Source: Raffaelea ambrosiae
Lineage: Eukaryota > Ascomycota > Sordariomycetes > Ophiostomatales > Ophiostomataceae
Reading direction: 5' to 3'
NCBI GenBank assembly: GCA_002778195.1
Contig: PCDI01000005.1
Span: forward strand, 1,471,427-1,535,426
Length of the DNA: 64,000 nt
Below are positions 23,225 through 35,683 of this stretch, piece by piece (within the stretch, counting starts at the first letter, position 1; each line of letters starts with the position of its first letter). Position numbers and translations under genes: made by a program. The notes under the pieces are model-generated. The model had not been told where the DNA came from, made no database searches, and worked only from the letters and a program-made list of their open reading frames with translations.

Positions 23225-25913
23225 CGCGGTGTTGGCGTTGGAAGGAGTGTATAGGAGAGAGAGAGAGGGGAGGGACAGAGAGAGAGAGAGAGAGACAGAG
23301 AGAGAGAGAGAAAGGAGGAAGCCTCTTTTTTTGAGGGGGGGGTTTTGGCTGTGGACTTTTTCGAGGTGGACTTTTGTGGACGCAGTTTTGCAGCAAGTCT
23401 GCCGTCTCAATAGTCCCAGCAATATTATCAATAGTCGTAATTTAAAATCCTGCGAAAAGGGAGGCCGGGCAAAAGAGATGCAAAACAAGAACGTAGATGC
23501 AACAAAAAAAGACCGCGGATGCTGCTCAAGAAGCTGCTGCACAAAAATCGGATGCACAAGTCGTCGAGAAATGTGAAGTTGAAGAATGGGCCAAAGCGTC
23601 TGAGAGAGAAGACAAAATAAAAAATAAAATAATAAAAAAATAAAAAAATAAAAAGTAAAAGTAAAAGTAAAAGGAGAGCGGGAGGGCAGATATCCAGAAC
23701 CGGAAGGCAAAAAGTGAGAGAAGGCAATTCGTTCCTTCCCTCGTCAGTGCTCTGGGCGTGCTCTCTTTTTGACGTCCCACTCTTTCGGTGATCGTTCTCT
23801 TCTTGTGTCCCTTGCAGAGAGCCTTTTTGGGCAAGAGCTCTCCTCCCCTCGTCGCTTCCCTATGCGGTTCTCACTTACGCGCTGTGGCTGTGAAGCGCCA
23901 AAAGGAGGGGTGTGAGAGGGATGGAGGGGGTGATACAGTGGGTCCCGCCAAATTCTAGGCCCTCCATCAGTCCTTGCTGGTACGAGAAGAGAGCAAATAA
24001 CTGCTGGTGGCTTACCCGACTACGTAAGATCATGGCGGCTTTCCTCCCGGCGCTTCGTCGCCCACGTGCCGCCCAGGCCGCAGCCTCAAGGTGAAACCAG
24101 GCATCATGCGGCAAGGCCCATCTGGCCATACAGCAGTCACGAGAGCAAGCTGCCAGACCCAAGCCCGCCAAATCGCCTCATACCACACACACCAGCCCAC
24201 AGAACTCCAAATACGAGGAAGCAAAATACGGGTAGTAGTAAAAGGGGAAAAAAAGACGCGTTACGTATTGTGCTACTTCGACCATACAAAAGTGAGTGAG
24301 TGGGATGGTCCTCTACTTCGACCCAATGTCTCGTGCTGGCAAGCCGGGCGCCGCGTATAGCAGCCGCTGACGTCGGCCCAAATCAGCGTCATAGCCCGGG
24401 AGTGGCCCCCCCGTTCCGGCCAGCCATAGCACTCGACCCGTCCTCAACGTAATCTCCTTCCTCTGCCCAAAGCTTCGCCCGGTACCTTCCTCCTCCCGGC
24501 AGCATGTCTGAACGCGTGCATCGGACCACTGGCCTCGTCCCGAACATCCTGCCTCACATCCTAGCCCCATGGAAAAACCCAGGCATATGACTGAGAACAA
24601 GCGTCAAAACGAGGCCGAGCCCGTCCCCATTCCTTCCTGCTGCCGCGTTGCCCCCCATCCATCAATCCAGAGTCCCCTCCCAGTAAATTTCCCGCCGATC
24701 TCCTCCATCTTCACTGTTCTTCTAGTTTCTTGTTTGTTGCAATCTAATTCCTCCTCACGCCGGCTCCAAAAAACCCCTCGTCCCCTTGGATAAACAATGA
24801 CCTCCCCACAAGCGAGCTCAGACGCGAGAAAAAACGAAGCAAAAAGGCAGGTGTAGGGGGATGCGGGAAATGACTAGTACGCGAAGTAAGAAAATATAAA
24901 ACCAGGTACACTCAAGGAAACAATATGAAAGAGACGCATGCAAAAAAAAGGAAAAAGATAATCGACCATGCAGAAGAAAAAAAGGAAAAGAAAAAGGAAA
25001 TTTCAGTGTTGCGTGATTGACCAAGGAAAATAGTTGACTGATTGCTCCACATAACGACGAAGGAAGAGAAAGCAACGGCAAGGTTGGTGCCGCTCGTCGA
25101 GCTTGTCTCTCTTCCACAGTCGGCTTTGGTTCTGCGACGTCGGATTGCAGTCTTGCTTTGGAACGTGATCGTACTTGCCAGAGAGTAACAAGCATGGCGT
25201 TGTCTTGTGAACAATCCACTAATCCAAAATGATGTTGGCAAGAGAGCAAGGTGCTGCATAAACCGAAAAGCAAAGTGGTCCCGAAACAGAGGCGAACTCG
25301 TACAATGTAAAACACGTGTCGGGGGGATGAAAGGGCGGCCATGGTTGTTTTGCTGTCAAGTTGGTGCCAAGGATCACCACAAACGTAAAGTTCTTCGTCG
25401 ACGGTGACAGGGGAAACGGAGCAGAACAAGCTTAGTAGCCTGCTCACGCTCGCATCTCCATGAACAGTGGCACTCTCATTGTACGACCCATACCCCGAGA
25501 ACATGGTATGTGACGTGCCAACAGTATGCATGTCTTCAAAACGTATGGTCCCTCTCTCTCAAAAAAAGCAGAATCGAGTCAAACAATAGGAAAATGGAAC
25601 ACAAAAACAAAGAGATAATTTGGGCCGTGGAAGTTGCGGGGTTGGGGGTGGCAGTCGACCGTTAGGCGTCAGTTGGACAGCAAGAGCCGAAAAAAGGACC
25701 CAATCGTCCTCGCTGTGCCGTTTCGTTTCTTCAGTTGAATCAAGAAACACACGCCGACTGTTCCAGGTATATCTGGCGACGGGCCGCCAGATGCATATAC
25801 CCCCATTGACCTCCGAAAGCTGCTTTGGCTCCCAAATCCTTCTCCTTGGCCAGCGCAGAGATCAAAAGTTGGCCCTTCCGAGACGAACGGAACAGCATGC
25901 CGTAGTGTCAGCC
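23225..25913. other. Intergenic region, no credible gene
   Basis: 2.7 kb comprising the upstream region of the 5-phosphatase gene and the 3' flank of casein kinase I. A GA-rich tract at 23261-23310 lies just upstream of the 5-phosphatase start, probably in its leader. A/T-rich sequence at 23600-23670 and near 24900 follows. No frame has recognisable content. Confidence 0.45.
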
Positions 25914-27176
25914 TCACATGCGGTCGGCACCGGAGCCACGGGCGGCATCATGGGGGTCAACGCCAGTGCCCATCAGCTTGGCGTTGCGGGCGCGGCTGCC
26001 CGACAGCATCTGCGAGCTGTTGCCAGCCTTCACGGCAGCATTAGTAGGGTTGCCGGTGGCGGCATCAGTGCGGTTCTTGTCGTCGGTGGCTCCAGCAGCC
26101 TGGGCAATGGCCTGGGCATTCTTCTGGTACTTGTAGACGGTCCAGTCGAAAACGTAGTCATACTGGAAGCCCTCGCGCACAAAAAGATCACGGAAGATCT
26201 TGCGGAGGTAGCTGTAGTCGGGCTTGTCATCGAAGCGGAGCGAGCGGGTGTAGTTCAGGTAGATAGCGAACTCGTTCGGGAAACCGCGGCAGAGAACCTC
26301 GGTGGGCGTCGTCATCTTCTTCTCCATGATGCGGTCATACTTCTGCTTCTTGGTAGCGGCTTTCAGGCCCTGCCAGGGAAGGGAGCCACGGCAAAAGTAC
26401 AGCATAACGTAGCCCAAGCTCTCCATGTCGTCGCGGCGCGACTGCTCGACGCCCAGATGGGTGTTGATACTAGCGTAGCGTGCTGTGCCAGTCAAGTTCT
26501 TGTTCTCGCGGTACGGAATGTGGAAGTGTGTCTTGGGGTCCCGGTATTTCTTGGCCAGGCCAAAGTCGATTACGTTGACCTGGTTGCCGCGCTTGCCGAT
26601 GCCCATGAGGAAGTTGTCTGGCTTGATATCCCGATGAATAAACGACTTGGCGTGGATGTACTCGATACGGGAAATGAGCTGGTCCGCCAGCAGGAGGACG
26701 GTCTTGAGCGAGAACTTGCGGTTGCAGAAGTTGAACAGGTCCTCCAAGCTGGGACCGAGGAGGTCGAGGACCATGGCATTGTAGTCGCATTCGGTGCCGA
26801 ACCAGCGGACGAACGGGATGCCAACGCCACCGGCAAGCGATTTGTACACGCGGGCTTCATACTCCAGCTGAGGATGCTTGGCCTTCACGCTCTCCAGCTT
26901 GATGGCGATCTCCTCGCCCGAGATAATGTTGGTACCCAGGTAGATGTCACCGAATGAGCCGGAGCCGATCTTGCGGCCGATGCGGTATTTATTACCGACG
27001 CGGAGGTCCTGTATAGAATGGAAAGAAGGATAATGTGAGCTTTTGGACGAGGGTCATTTGGGGGTGAGGAAGCAAGCAAGCCAGATCAGAAGGCCAATCA
27101 CGCCTCGATTCGAGCCTAGGCAGCCAACTCCTGCAGCCTGTGGCATACATGGTTTAACACATACCATGGTGGTCAT
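25914..27176 (-). CDS. ck-1a: Casein kinase I (CK1 delta/epsilon, Hhp1/CK-1a type)
   Basis: A Ser/Thr kinase of the CK1 group, acting in DNA repair, trafficking and, in Neurospora, clock protein phosphorylation. Model: exon 1 is only MTTM (27176-27165), then a GTATGT...ACAG intron, then 27008-25914; 368 residues. Motifs: IGSGSFGDIYLG (Gly loop), EEIAIKLES (catalytic Lys), HRDIKPDNFLMG, IDFGLAKKYRD and the CK1 signature LTGTARYASINTHLGVEQSR in place of APE. SRRDDMESLGYVMLYFCRGS and FCRGSLPWQGLKA follow. After the kinase domain (about 300) comes a short Ala/Gly/Asn-rich tail ending in GSGADRM, shorter than in many homologues. The protein is colinear with the family throughout. Confidence 0.96.
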
Positions 27177-27249
27177 TCTGAGCCGGAAATTCCTCGAGAC
27201 GCGAGGTCGGTGGCAGAATTTGCTGTAGTGAGGGTGGATGTGGCGTTTT

Positions 27250-27800
27250 CTGTTGAAAGAAGAAAAGGTCACACTGTCAGTAAATAAGACTAGGCGAGAG
27301 GATCCAAGCGTGCTCAGGCGTGATGATTCAGGTGACTGTGCACTGGGATTGGAGTGGGCAACGGGCAGAAGAAACAGGTCGGCAAGAAAAAAACACCAAA
27401 AAGTCCAGATAAGAGCGAGGTGAGAATGACGAGGCCAAGGAGAAGTTGTCAAGTATAGGGCGTCAAAAGGCGGGGATGACAACCGGTAGCGAGATGACGA
27501 AAGTTGAGGATGACGGATGTGTGAAGTCGAGAGAAATCGATGTTCGCCGACGAGAAGAGAAGCAAGAGAATTAAGCGGAAGGGCGGCTGTTTTTTTTTTG
27601 TTCTCCTTTTCCGTAGTCTGTTCCGAAGTTGGTCGGGCCAAGCAGCGGTGTGGCGAGGAAATTCGGACAAGTCGTAGGGGGGAAAAGACGATGCAAGCAA
27701 AAGGCGGGGATGGATGGGAAAGGATCAAGGCAAGGAAGAGCGAGTATGGGAACGAGCCGGGACACGGGGACGACGAAGGACAGTGCAATAAAAGACTCAC
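27250..27800 (-). other. Candidate 5'-UTR intron of casein kinase I
   Basis: On the minus strand a GTGAGT donor follows GGAGTCAA at 27800 and a pyrimidine-rich acceptor, TTCTTTCAACAG, ends at 27250, 73 bases upstream of the start codon at 27176. The 551-nt interval would be a leader intron. This is inference from splice consensus only. Confidence 0.45.
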
Positions 27801-30800
27801 TTGACTCCGAGGCCGAATGCTTTCGTGGATTTCGGTCGTCGACGAGCGGTGAAATGTCGAGATCGAGCGAGTGAACTGAGTCGATGCAAATGAAAAATGA
27901 ACAGAAGGAGAGAGCAGGAAATGAGAGAAGGGGAGAAGAAGAGAAGGAGGGAAAAAAGGAGTAAAAGTCGAGAAAGGAAGAAAGGGGAGAAAATCAGGTG
28001 CTGTTTTTTTTTTTGACAGCGTGGGTGGGATTAATGAATGATGACAAGAAAATGTGGTCGGGCGGAAATGGTGGGCGTTTGGGCTTTGGCCGGGTGGTGC
28101 CAGGGCGTGGGCGGCTGGAGGGGTGTGGGCGGCAGCGCTGGCGGGTATTACGGGTGGTAGGTGTAGGTTTCGGAAAACTGGGTGGTAAGGTGGTAAGGTG
28201 GTAATGAGAGGAGTCTGCAAAGTGCAGGTCAGGGCAGGGAGTGACCTAAAAAAAGGAAAAGTAGGATTTATTCAGGGGAGGGGTGAATAAACATAAAATC
28301 GATAAAACGCTGTAAGTCATCTCACAGTGGTCAACGCTGGCGGGAAAACTGCACTGTAGCTACGCAGCCTCCACTGGGAGGCGACCGAGTGACAATCAGG
28401 CCAGTGGCGAAGCGGTCGGCGCGCGCGGTGGCCTGGCCGGAGCCACGCCGCGAGGGGAGGAGGGGGCCAGCCCCTTCTGGTCATTTGTGATCAAGCCCTG
28501 TTTGTCTGATCCTGTTTGCCTATTTTTATACCAACCAGGAGGTCAGAGAGCGCAGGCAGCCCAGCAGCCCAGAGAGGTCTGGAAGACCAGAGCAAAGTCC
28601 TGTCTGTATCTTAACAGGAGAGTCCTATTGGCCAGGCCCCCAACACGCTCACGCTTTGTCACCAGCATGTTCTCGCTCTTCTCTTCGCTTTCCGGCCCCT
28701 TTGGCCCCCCCAGGCCAGCCTCGGGAGAGGCGCCGTGTGCTGGCAGCAAACGCCGATCTTTGCCCATTTCCCCCCATCTGGCCTCCCATCTGGTCAAAGA
28801 AGGCGACTGCGCAGTGAGGGGAAACAAGGAAGGAGCGAAGCAGGGAGCGGCTGCCCGCTGGGAAAAGGCTACAGCGGCTAGACGGTCGGGCAATAGGGTG
28901 CTGCGACGGGCCAGAAAAGTGGGGGTGTGGTCAGTGGACCAAGCGGTCTGTAGCCTACGCGAGACGCCCTTACTTGTCAGTGGGCGACACGCGGAACGAG
29001 CCAGCCAGCCAATGTGTTAGGACGCCAGCAGCCAACGGATTGCCAGCAAATCTCCAACAGATGGCCAACAGACATGGACCGACTGGGCAAGTCTAGGCAA
29101 GCGACAGCAGTTGGGAAGAGAACAGACACAGAATATACGCGTAGGGCATAAAGACAGAACACACCGATCTTGCGAAGGGGGGGTGCACAAAAGGGGACGG
29201 GACAGGGGGTGCAAGACAACCGAGTGTGCTCGTACAGAGGATGATAGTGATAATACGCAGGCGGTATTACGAGGTATTATGTCCGCCAGCACAATCTCCG
29301 TTACGCAACAGGTTGGGCTTGATTACGATGCGTCTCTTACAGCCTGGGCACGCAAACGAGCTTCGAGGAGCTCTGGACAAGTGACAAGTGGACCGTGACG
29401 GAGCACAATGCCCACGGTGCGTCTCCGGCAAGATGCGTAGCCTGCACACCGTAAGAATCTGTTTCATGCACGGCCCTATGTGTCTCCACAGAGCTCCAGA
29501 GCACCTGAGCGGTGGCCGCACAAGGCGGTCAGGCCGCAACAGCAAGACCAAGACAAGACCCAAAGACGGAAACAGCAAAAAGGAAAGAAACATGACACAC
29601 CCCCACTGGCCTGTCTGTCCAACTGGGGGTGTTTCGGCTCGGTCGAGCAATGGGATGGCAGCATTACAGCGGGGGGGCCAGCTTAGGCGCCCGGGTTCGC
29701 ATCCTCACCGAGACGCATCAACAGCCAGTCAAGTACTCAGCACAGGGCGATTGGGTCACAGCGGGCAGATAAATCAAGAGATGCTAGAACACACAACGCA
29801 GCCGGCAGGGCCAACAGGACCAGACCAGGCGCACCACCAGGAGGACCATGTGTGCGGACCAGAAGGCAACAAAGGAGCGGCCACGAATCAGGAGAGGCGG
29901 TTGGAAGACAGGCAAAACTGCAGGGAAAGGCTATGTCGTATCCCACGTATGCATTGCTGTATCTTACACCATCAGACTGGCCATAAAAGACAACCTCCAT
30001 GATCAAGGTCACGGTAACAGGCCCGTCGATATTAAGGGGAAGCGATGGCCATGCTACCGCGTGTCGGTGCCGAATCCAGTGGCAGGTGAGCGATTGGCAT
30101 CCGCGGGACGAGGACGATCGAGTCTAGGATTTCGGTGCATAGCCGGGCACTGTCTCGTCTTGTCTCTCTTGCTGATGTATTGATTTGTCGGCGGAGCATC
30201 CAATGCGTCAACGCCAAGATTTTCCGACAAAGCAGGAAATTCCGGCGTCCAAGCCTAAATCCGCCACAACCAAGACTAAGCGTTGTAAAGGCATACATAC
30301 TACTATGTACATAGTATATTACCACGCGTAGAGTTGAGAACAAGAATAGGATGTGGAATCGACAGTGAGCGGAGCACATAGTAGACAATAGTTTACGGAG
30401 CTGGGAAAATTAATGCTGGGGAAGAACAACAATAGTTAATAGCTCATAGCCCGTAAAACTGACCAGCAGGAATTGAAAAGTCACCCCAACATCAGAGGCC
30501 TAATTCGACAACAAGCACGAAAACGCGATCTGAATCTTACGGTTCCCGTTGTCCATCGAACGAACTCAATCTCCCCGGTTTCCACCCTAGAATTGGGGCT
30601 CCAGTACGAAATAATCTCAGCCGGCTCTCCCTGTAATAAGCCCAATTCCACCAGCTTGGGACTTTGCAGCGCAATGGTGCCTCCCTTACAGGCAAGCCAG
30701 AACGAATCCGGACGTCGACGGCCGACCGGCGACGGCGAATTGCCGGAGCAAATCTTAAATTGGACCTCACGAGTCACGAGTGAAAACTATTTGTCCAGTT

Positions 30801-31594
30801 ACCTAGGCATCGGGAAAGTAGAATGCCCACTAAATCCATAGTAGTGTAAAAGGTCCCCACTGGGGGGGGAGTCCCTGGGAGGTTACCCGATGCATTCCCA
30901 AAAAGTCCGATTGATATTAAGTAAACCCAAGCCACAATCGGAAATCAGTGGCAGCATCTTACCCTGTACGAAGTAAGGTATAAAACTAGCGACATATATA
31001 TTGCACCCGCGAGCATTGGAATGCATTTTCCCAGTCCAGGAGCTGGGTTCCAGACCGCTGTCAGATCGAGACAGGGCCAAAAGGGGAGGGGGGCGAAGAA
31101 AGGGAGGGCCGCTCGGTTTGCACGACGCATTGAACCGGATGTCAGAAACAGGAGGAACCCGCCCTGATCGTGGCCAAGGATGGTTGTGTCGCCCGAATTA
31201 CTGTGCAGGAAGGAAAGGAACATCCGAAATGAATCAAAAGCCTGTCCATGCCCTGTCCATGCAACCCGGTGACAATGCTCTGCTCTGTGCTGCTGGAATG
31301 GAGAGAATGGAAGGGGCAACGCCAGCAGAGGCAACCACTAAGGCGAAGGCGGCAAAAACAAAACAAAAAAACATTCTAAAACGAAAAAAAAGGAAGAATA
31401 AGGCTCAGAGTTCGGGGTTGTTTTAAAAAATGATAGTTTCTTCACCTAGCCTCCGAAGTGTCTCGGACGAGGACGGCATAGAGGGGTACCATTGAAAGAA
31501 ACATAGCCTCTCAGGCCCTCTCGGACCGTAGAATCCTTCCGGACCTCTAAAAAGGCTCTGTTGAGAAGACAGGGAATAAGACTGCAAATGGTGG

Positions 31595-31616
31595 TTTTTT
31601 TTTTTTTTTTTTTTTT
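31595..31616. repeat. Poly-T run of 22
   Basis: Uninterrupted T homopolymer in the gene-poor region. It could be a decayed poly-A tail of a retroposed sequence in the minus orientation, but no element body is recognisable next to it. Confidence 0.7.
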
Positions 31617-33346
31617 GGCCTCAACTACTTGCTAGATAGAGGCTTATGTTAGCTGCATGCATCTGACTTGCAGGACGCACACAAAGGGCCTCCAGACGCC
31701 TAAAAAGGCTCCCAGGAGGCAGCCAGGGCAATTGTAATATTTTCTCACCCCCCCAACCAAGGCTGGATTACTTCTAATACGATCGGCCTGGGGCACGACC
31801 AAACCAAAATGCTCGCGTAACTGGTAGTGTTATCGTACGCACGCAGGCACGCGCTCTCTCTCTCTCTCTCTGACAGCCACCAAATAGGGATCGCCCATAT
31901 TATTCTAGACCGCGTGATCGACAGAGGCAGAAAGGGAAAGATCACAAGACAAAAAAATCAGGATAAAAGCACAGGGGCCATGCCGGATATCAGACACGAG
32001 AGGGCGAAAAAAAATGGGGGAGGGCTGGCAGAATGTGACGATCAGCCAGGAACTATGGGCGTGCGTGAGTGTGTTGTCGGTGAGGTTCGGCTGCGAACCA
32101 GCTGTGGGAACTGCGGATCTCAAAAATGCGAACATTTGCAGCGCCTTGTCGGCGGGCGGGACCTCTAATGCGAACCTGAAATGCATGTGTGCCTCGGAGG
32201 CGGAGCGCTTTTGCGAACCTCGAAGCCTAAAAAAGAGCACGGTTCAGACACGCCAGCTTTAGCCAGCCAAGCCAGCCAGCCAGCCACTGAACGTCCTTGG
32301 AAACCAATCCCGAGACCCAATCTGCAAGGCAGCGACGACGACCCCTCCAACACATGAAGGCAACCTGCTCATAGTCAACTAATACGAAAGGCAAAACAAA
32401 GGCGGCCAGCCCATCTACACCGCAGAGGCAAATTTGCAGAGCCAAGTAAGAAATCGGGGTTCTCGTTTTCTAATACGTCACCACCTTTGTTCCACGCACA
32501 CGCACACACGCACACACACGCGCACACACACAAAGAGTCAGGAAGAAGCAAAGTTGCTGACCCCCCAAGACACATCCGCCCAGGACGTGAAAATAATCCG
32601 AGGTGTGGGCAATATAACCGAATAAGGTGCACGCATACGAAGGGGGTAAGCACCAACCACATGATAGCAATAACTAAATGGAAAATGGAAAATGCGTACG
32701 AGGCTTTATGAGAGGAGAGGGTGGTTGGAACCATAACCACAAATTACGGTGGCACCAATATAATAACTAGATTTGGAATAAGAAACCAAAAATAAAAATA
32801 AAAATTCAGAACACGCAAGAGGGCCCCCAAGAAGGGAAATAGGAAAAAAAAAGATACGATGTCGCAGCCAAAACCAGCATGACGATACACTAGAGAGGCA
32901 AATGAAATGGGGGTTCAAGGACAAAAAACAAGGACAAGACGCACGTACACGCTGACGTCTGCCTTGCCGAACTGGCACACGACACACCGAACTCAGCGTT
33001 TCTTCGTTGATTGACCCGTTAGCAAGGCTGTGGTATCTGGGGGAGGCCGGTCTACCAACACGTGCGTCATACTGCAAATAGCCTCCCATGTTTTGCCGTT
33101 GTCTAGGAAGAAGAACTATACGCAACGAATGCTGCACGTGAAATACACCATTGCTGTTACCGTACCTTCCATGGCGCGTCTTGTTTTATTTGTGACTTCC
33201 TGCTGCTTCTACCCTAACGCTTTGTTTCTGTCGTATACAATACAACGTAAAATGTGTTTTTTTTGTCTTCTCCCGTGGCCCAAGACCTGCAAGAGCCACT
33301 GTCAACCATTGCCCGATTGCCTTCAGCCCAATTGTTCGTCTTGACA

Positions 33347-35683
33347 TTATATTACACCCCCGCCGTTCTGAACCAGAGCAGCTATGCGGCTGGAATGTGA
33401 TTGCAAGCATGAGCGTGTGTGAGCGTAGGCGGTGCGATTACCATTTGGGGGACAAGAGCAGGTCCAGCTCACTGTCATATTGTTACTGACATGGGTTTCC
33501 GATTCCATTTTCAACCAAGGCGTGACAGTCGACAGTGGCAGCCAGTGGTACCCTTTTTGAGCCTCAGGCCCTTCCGACCCCAGCGGCGGATCTGTTGGGA
33601 AAAACCGTAGCATACACTTTAGTAGCCAGTCGGTGATAAACGCGTCTTTGCACACCGGGCCCGGCGTGAACAAGAGCCGGAGACGTTTGTCGTCGCGGGG
33701 AATGGTGAAGTATGGCACTGCGCATGTCAGGGCAATATGAAAGCGCGGGTCGACACGTGGGTAGAAGAAAGCGGACAAAGGACCTTGGACACCGGTGGTA
33801 GGAGCCCCCATTGCGTCGAGGGGAGGCAAGCGGCCCGAATTGTTGATAGAGCAATTATAATAATTGATGTCATATGGGTCTTTGCCAGTGGCCATGAGTC
33901 TGCGAAGGAAGTTCATTGTGCCGGTGTGCGTGGAAGAAACTAGGGAGCTATTCGCAATCGCCTTTTTCAGAGCCCAGTGTACTCGAAGCTGCCGTCTAAT
34001 CTTTCGCTTGTCCTGTCTCCAGATACGGAAGAAGCGCGAGTTTCCCCTGCTGCGCCCCTGACGAGTGCCGTTCCTGGGTTGGCTGATAACCTCCTTAATC
34101 TGCTGCGCTTCTTCACGCTTACGACGCACCTCGTCAAAGGCCCTGCGTAATTCAATCGCCTGTTTCGCTTCGAGGATGTCCCAATAAAGAAGCCGACTGG
34201 CAAACCGAACCTTTTCTTGACACGTCGCAGCTGTCTCAAGAGATATTGTGGCGAATGCTGGCCAATCGTTCTCTCCTAAATCGCCCCTTGCAAAGGACAA
34301 GCACTGCAAACTTCGGAATATGCGATCCAACAATGATGGCAGCTGGTGGCGGCCTGGGGAGTGCCACCGGGAGACCAGTGTCTTGAAGTAGTTGTGCATA
34401 TTATCATCGCCACCTCTGGCTATCGGTTCAAGAAGTGGCACGTCCCAGAATGATCCCCACGCCCGCATGGGGATGCCCAAGGATCTCGCAGCCTTGTCGG
34501 CGGAGATATTAGTGTCAAGACGTATGTCTCCGATCCTGGTAGCAACCCTCTCAACTATCCTTCTCTTTTGAACCTCCATGTGGTGTTCCTACGCCCCACC
34601 CGGGTCTCTTCGTTTCTCTCGGTTGGAGGGCTGAAGTCTGCGATGGCTGGCCACTGGCCCAAGGTCGGTGCAACGGCTTTGGACCAGTCCAGCTTGGGAG
34701 AGACGACTTGCGCCCCAAGGGGGCCATTTGTAACCACGGCAAAGGCCATATGAAGCGGCGTTCACTAAAACCTTCACATATCGTACAGCTGCCAGGTCTG
34801 CGAGGCTGATCCAGTAAAGGAATCCGTACATACTGATGTCAGTCTTTTGCAGCACTAAAACATCCTTGGCTGTATTGAAATACACCAGGCTCTCGTAGCG
34901 AATGCGGTCCGCGCAGCCTTGACCGCACAGGCACATGCCCAAGCTACCTGTGCCGGGCGGCACGGCAAATAGGGGTTCGTAGCAATTGAGGGTATCTTGG
35001 CGGCACTGGCGATTGATGGCCAAGGTGACAGGCGATGGCGTATTCGTGTACGTGATGACAGTCCGCCGGGCCAACAGCCCAGAGTCTCTGATCTGATCGT
35101 CACCGGGCCATGCCGCTGAGCTGTGCGACAAATCCGACTCCCAGTCAGAGCCCAGCATAATGCCGTGTCTGCGTTCGAAGTTATAGACCCCCGAACCGCA
35201 GTAAGGCTGATCATCGCGGACTGGTATCGCGAATTGGTCCGTGGAACCATTGGGGTCAATGAACTCAGCGACTTCCTTGCGGCGCAAGACGACATTGCGC
35301 GGCTCCCAGCACAGGTCGAAAATCTGGAGCCGAATCTCGACAGGCAAGCACATGAATGAAGAACTTGGGGCCTGGTTCATTGCTCCTGTGTTCTGCAGCG
35401 CAGCACGATATTTGCATGCACACGGCGGGGGATCAGGTCTATGGAACTGTGTTAGCTGCCGATGGTTCCCAATGCTTCCGGTCTGGTGTGGTCACTCACC
35501 GCTCTCGTTCGCAGCAGAGCGAAGCTTGACTGCCCCCATCGGTTCTTCCTCGCCTTCCGTAAGGAGACTGTTGCTCTTGCAACCGCTGAAGCAGTCGTTC
35601 TCCTTGCTCACGATACAGTTGAACAGTGTAGATGCTGCTAGCGTCAGCATGACGCAACAGAAGAACATTACACCTTCATCCAT
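33347..35683 (-). CDS. 2EXR-domain (F-box-like) protein, reading frame interrupted by one TAG
   Basis: Exon 1 is 35683-35500 and begins MDEGVMFFCCVMLTLAASTL, a hydrophobic N-terminus. A GTGAGT...AACACAG intron joins it in frame to an exon starting at 35385. The next block carries the fungal 2EXR signature: FMCLPVEIRLQIFDLCWEPR at the N-end, then SPVTLAINRQCRQDTLNCYE and LVYFNTAKDVLVL. 2EXR proteins are abundant in filamentous ascomycetes and poorly understood. The frame stops at TAG 34591-34589, and only nine bases later an ATG (34579) opens 410 more codons in the same frame, ending at 33347, with no domain I know. A 57-nt GTAGGA...GCTACCAG intron (34592-34536) would remove the TAG and keep the frame. 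Alternatives are two genes, or a gene broken by a nonsense mutation. The 2EXR call is fairly sure; the full-length model is not. Confidence 0.6.

Larger units (their letters stand above)
27177..33346. other. Casein kinase leader/promoter followed by about 5 kb of gene-poor sequence
   Basis: The first part (27177 to about 28000) is probably the casein kinase 5' leader. From about 28200 to 33346 I find only short frames without domains. It holds a GGTGGTAA repeat at 28183-28204, AT-richer DNA at 30180-30480, a 22-nt poly-T run at 31595-31616, a CT repeat at 31854-31872, AGCC repeats near 32262-32285 and a CA-rich tract at 32496-32532. No transposase, reverse transcriptase or terminal repeat was recognised. 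Confidence 0.4.

Noticed and set aside
30481..30841. Overlapping frames of about 100 and 120 codons on both strands
   Set aside because: Short, no start context, no family recognised; too little to call a gene in a gene-poor region.
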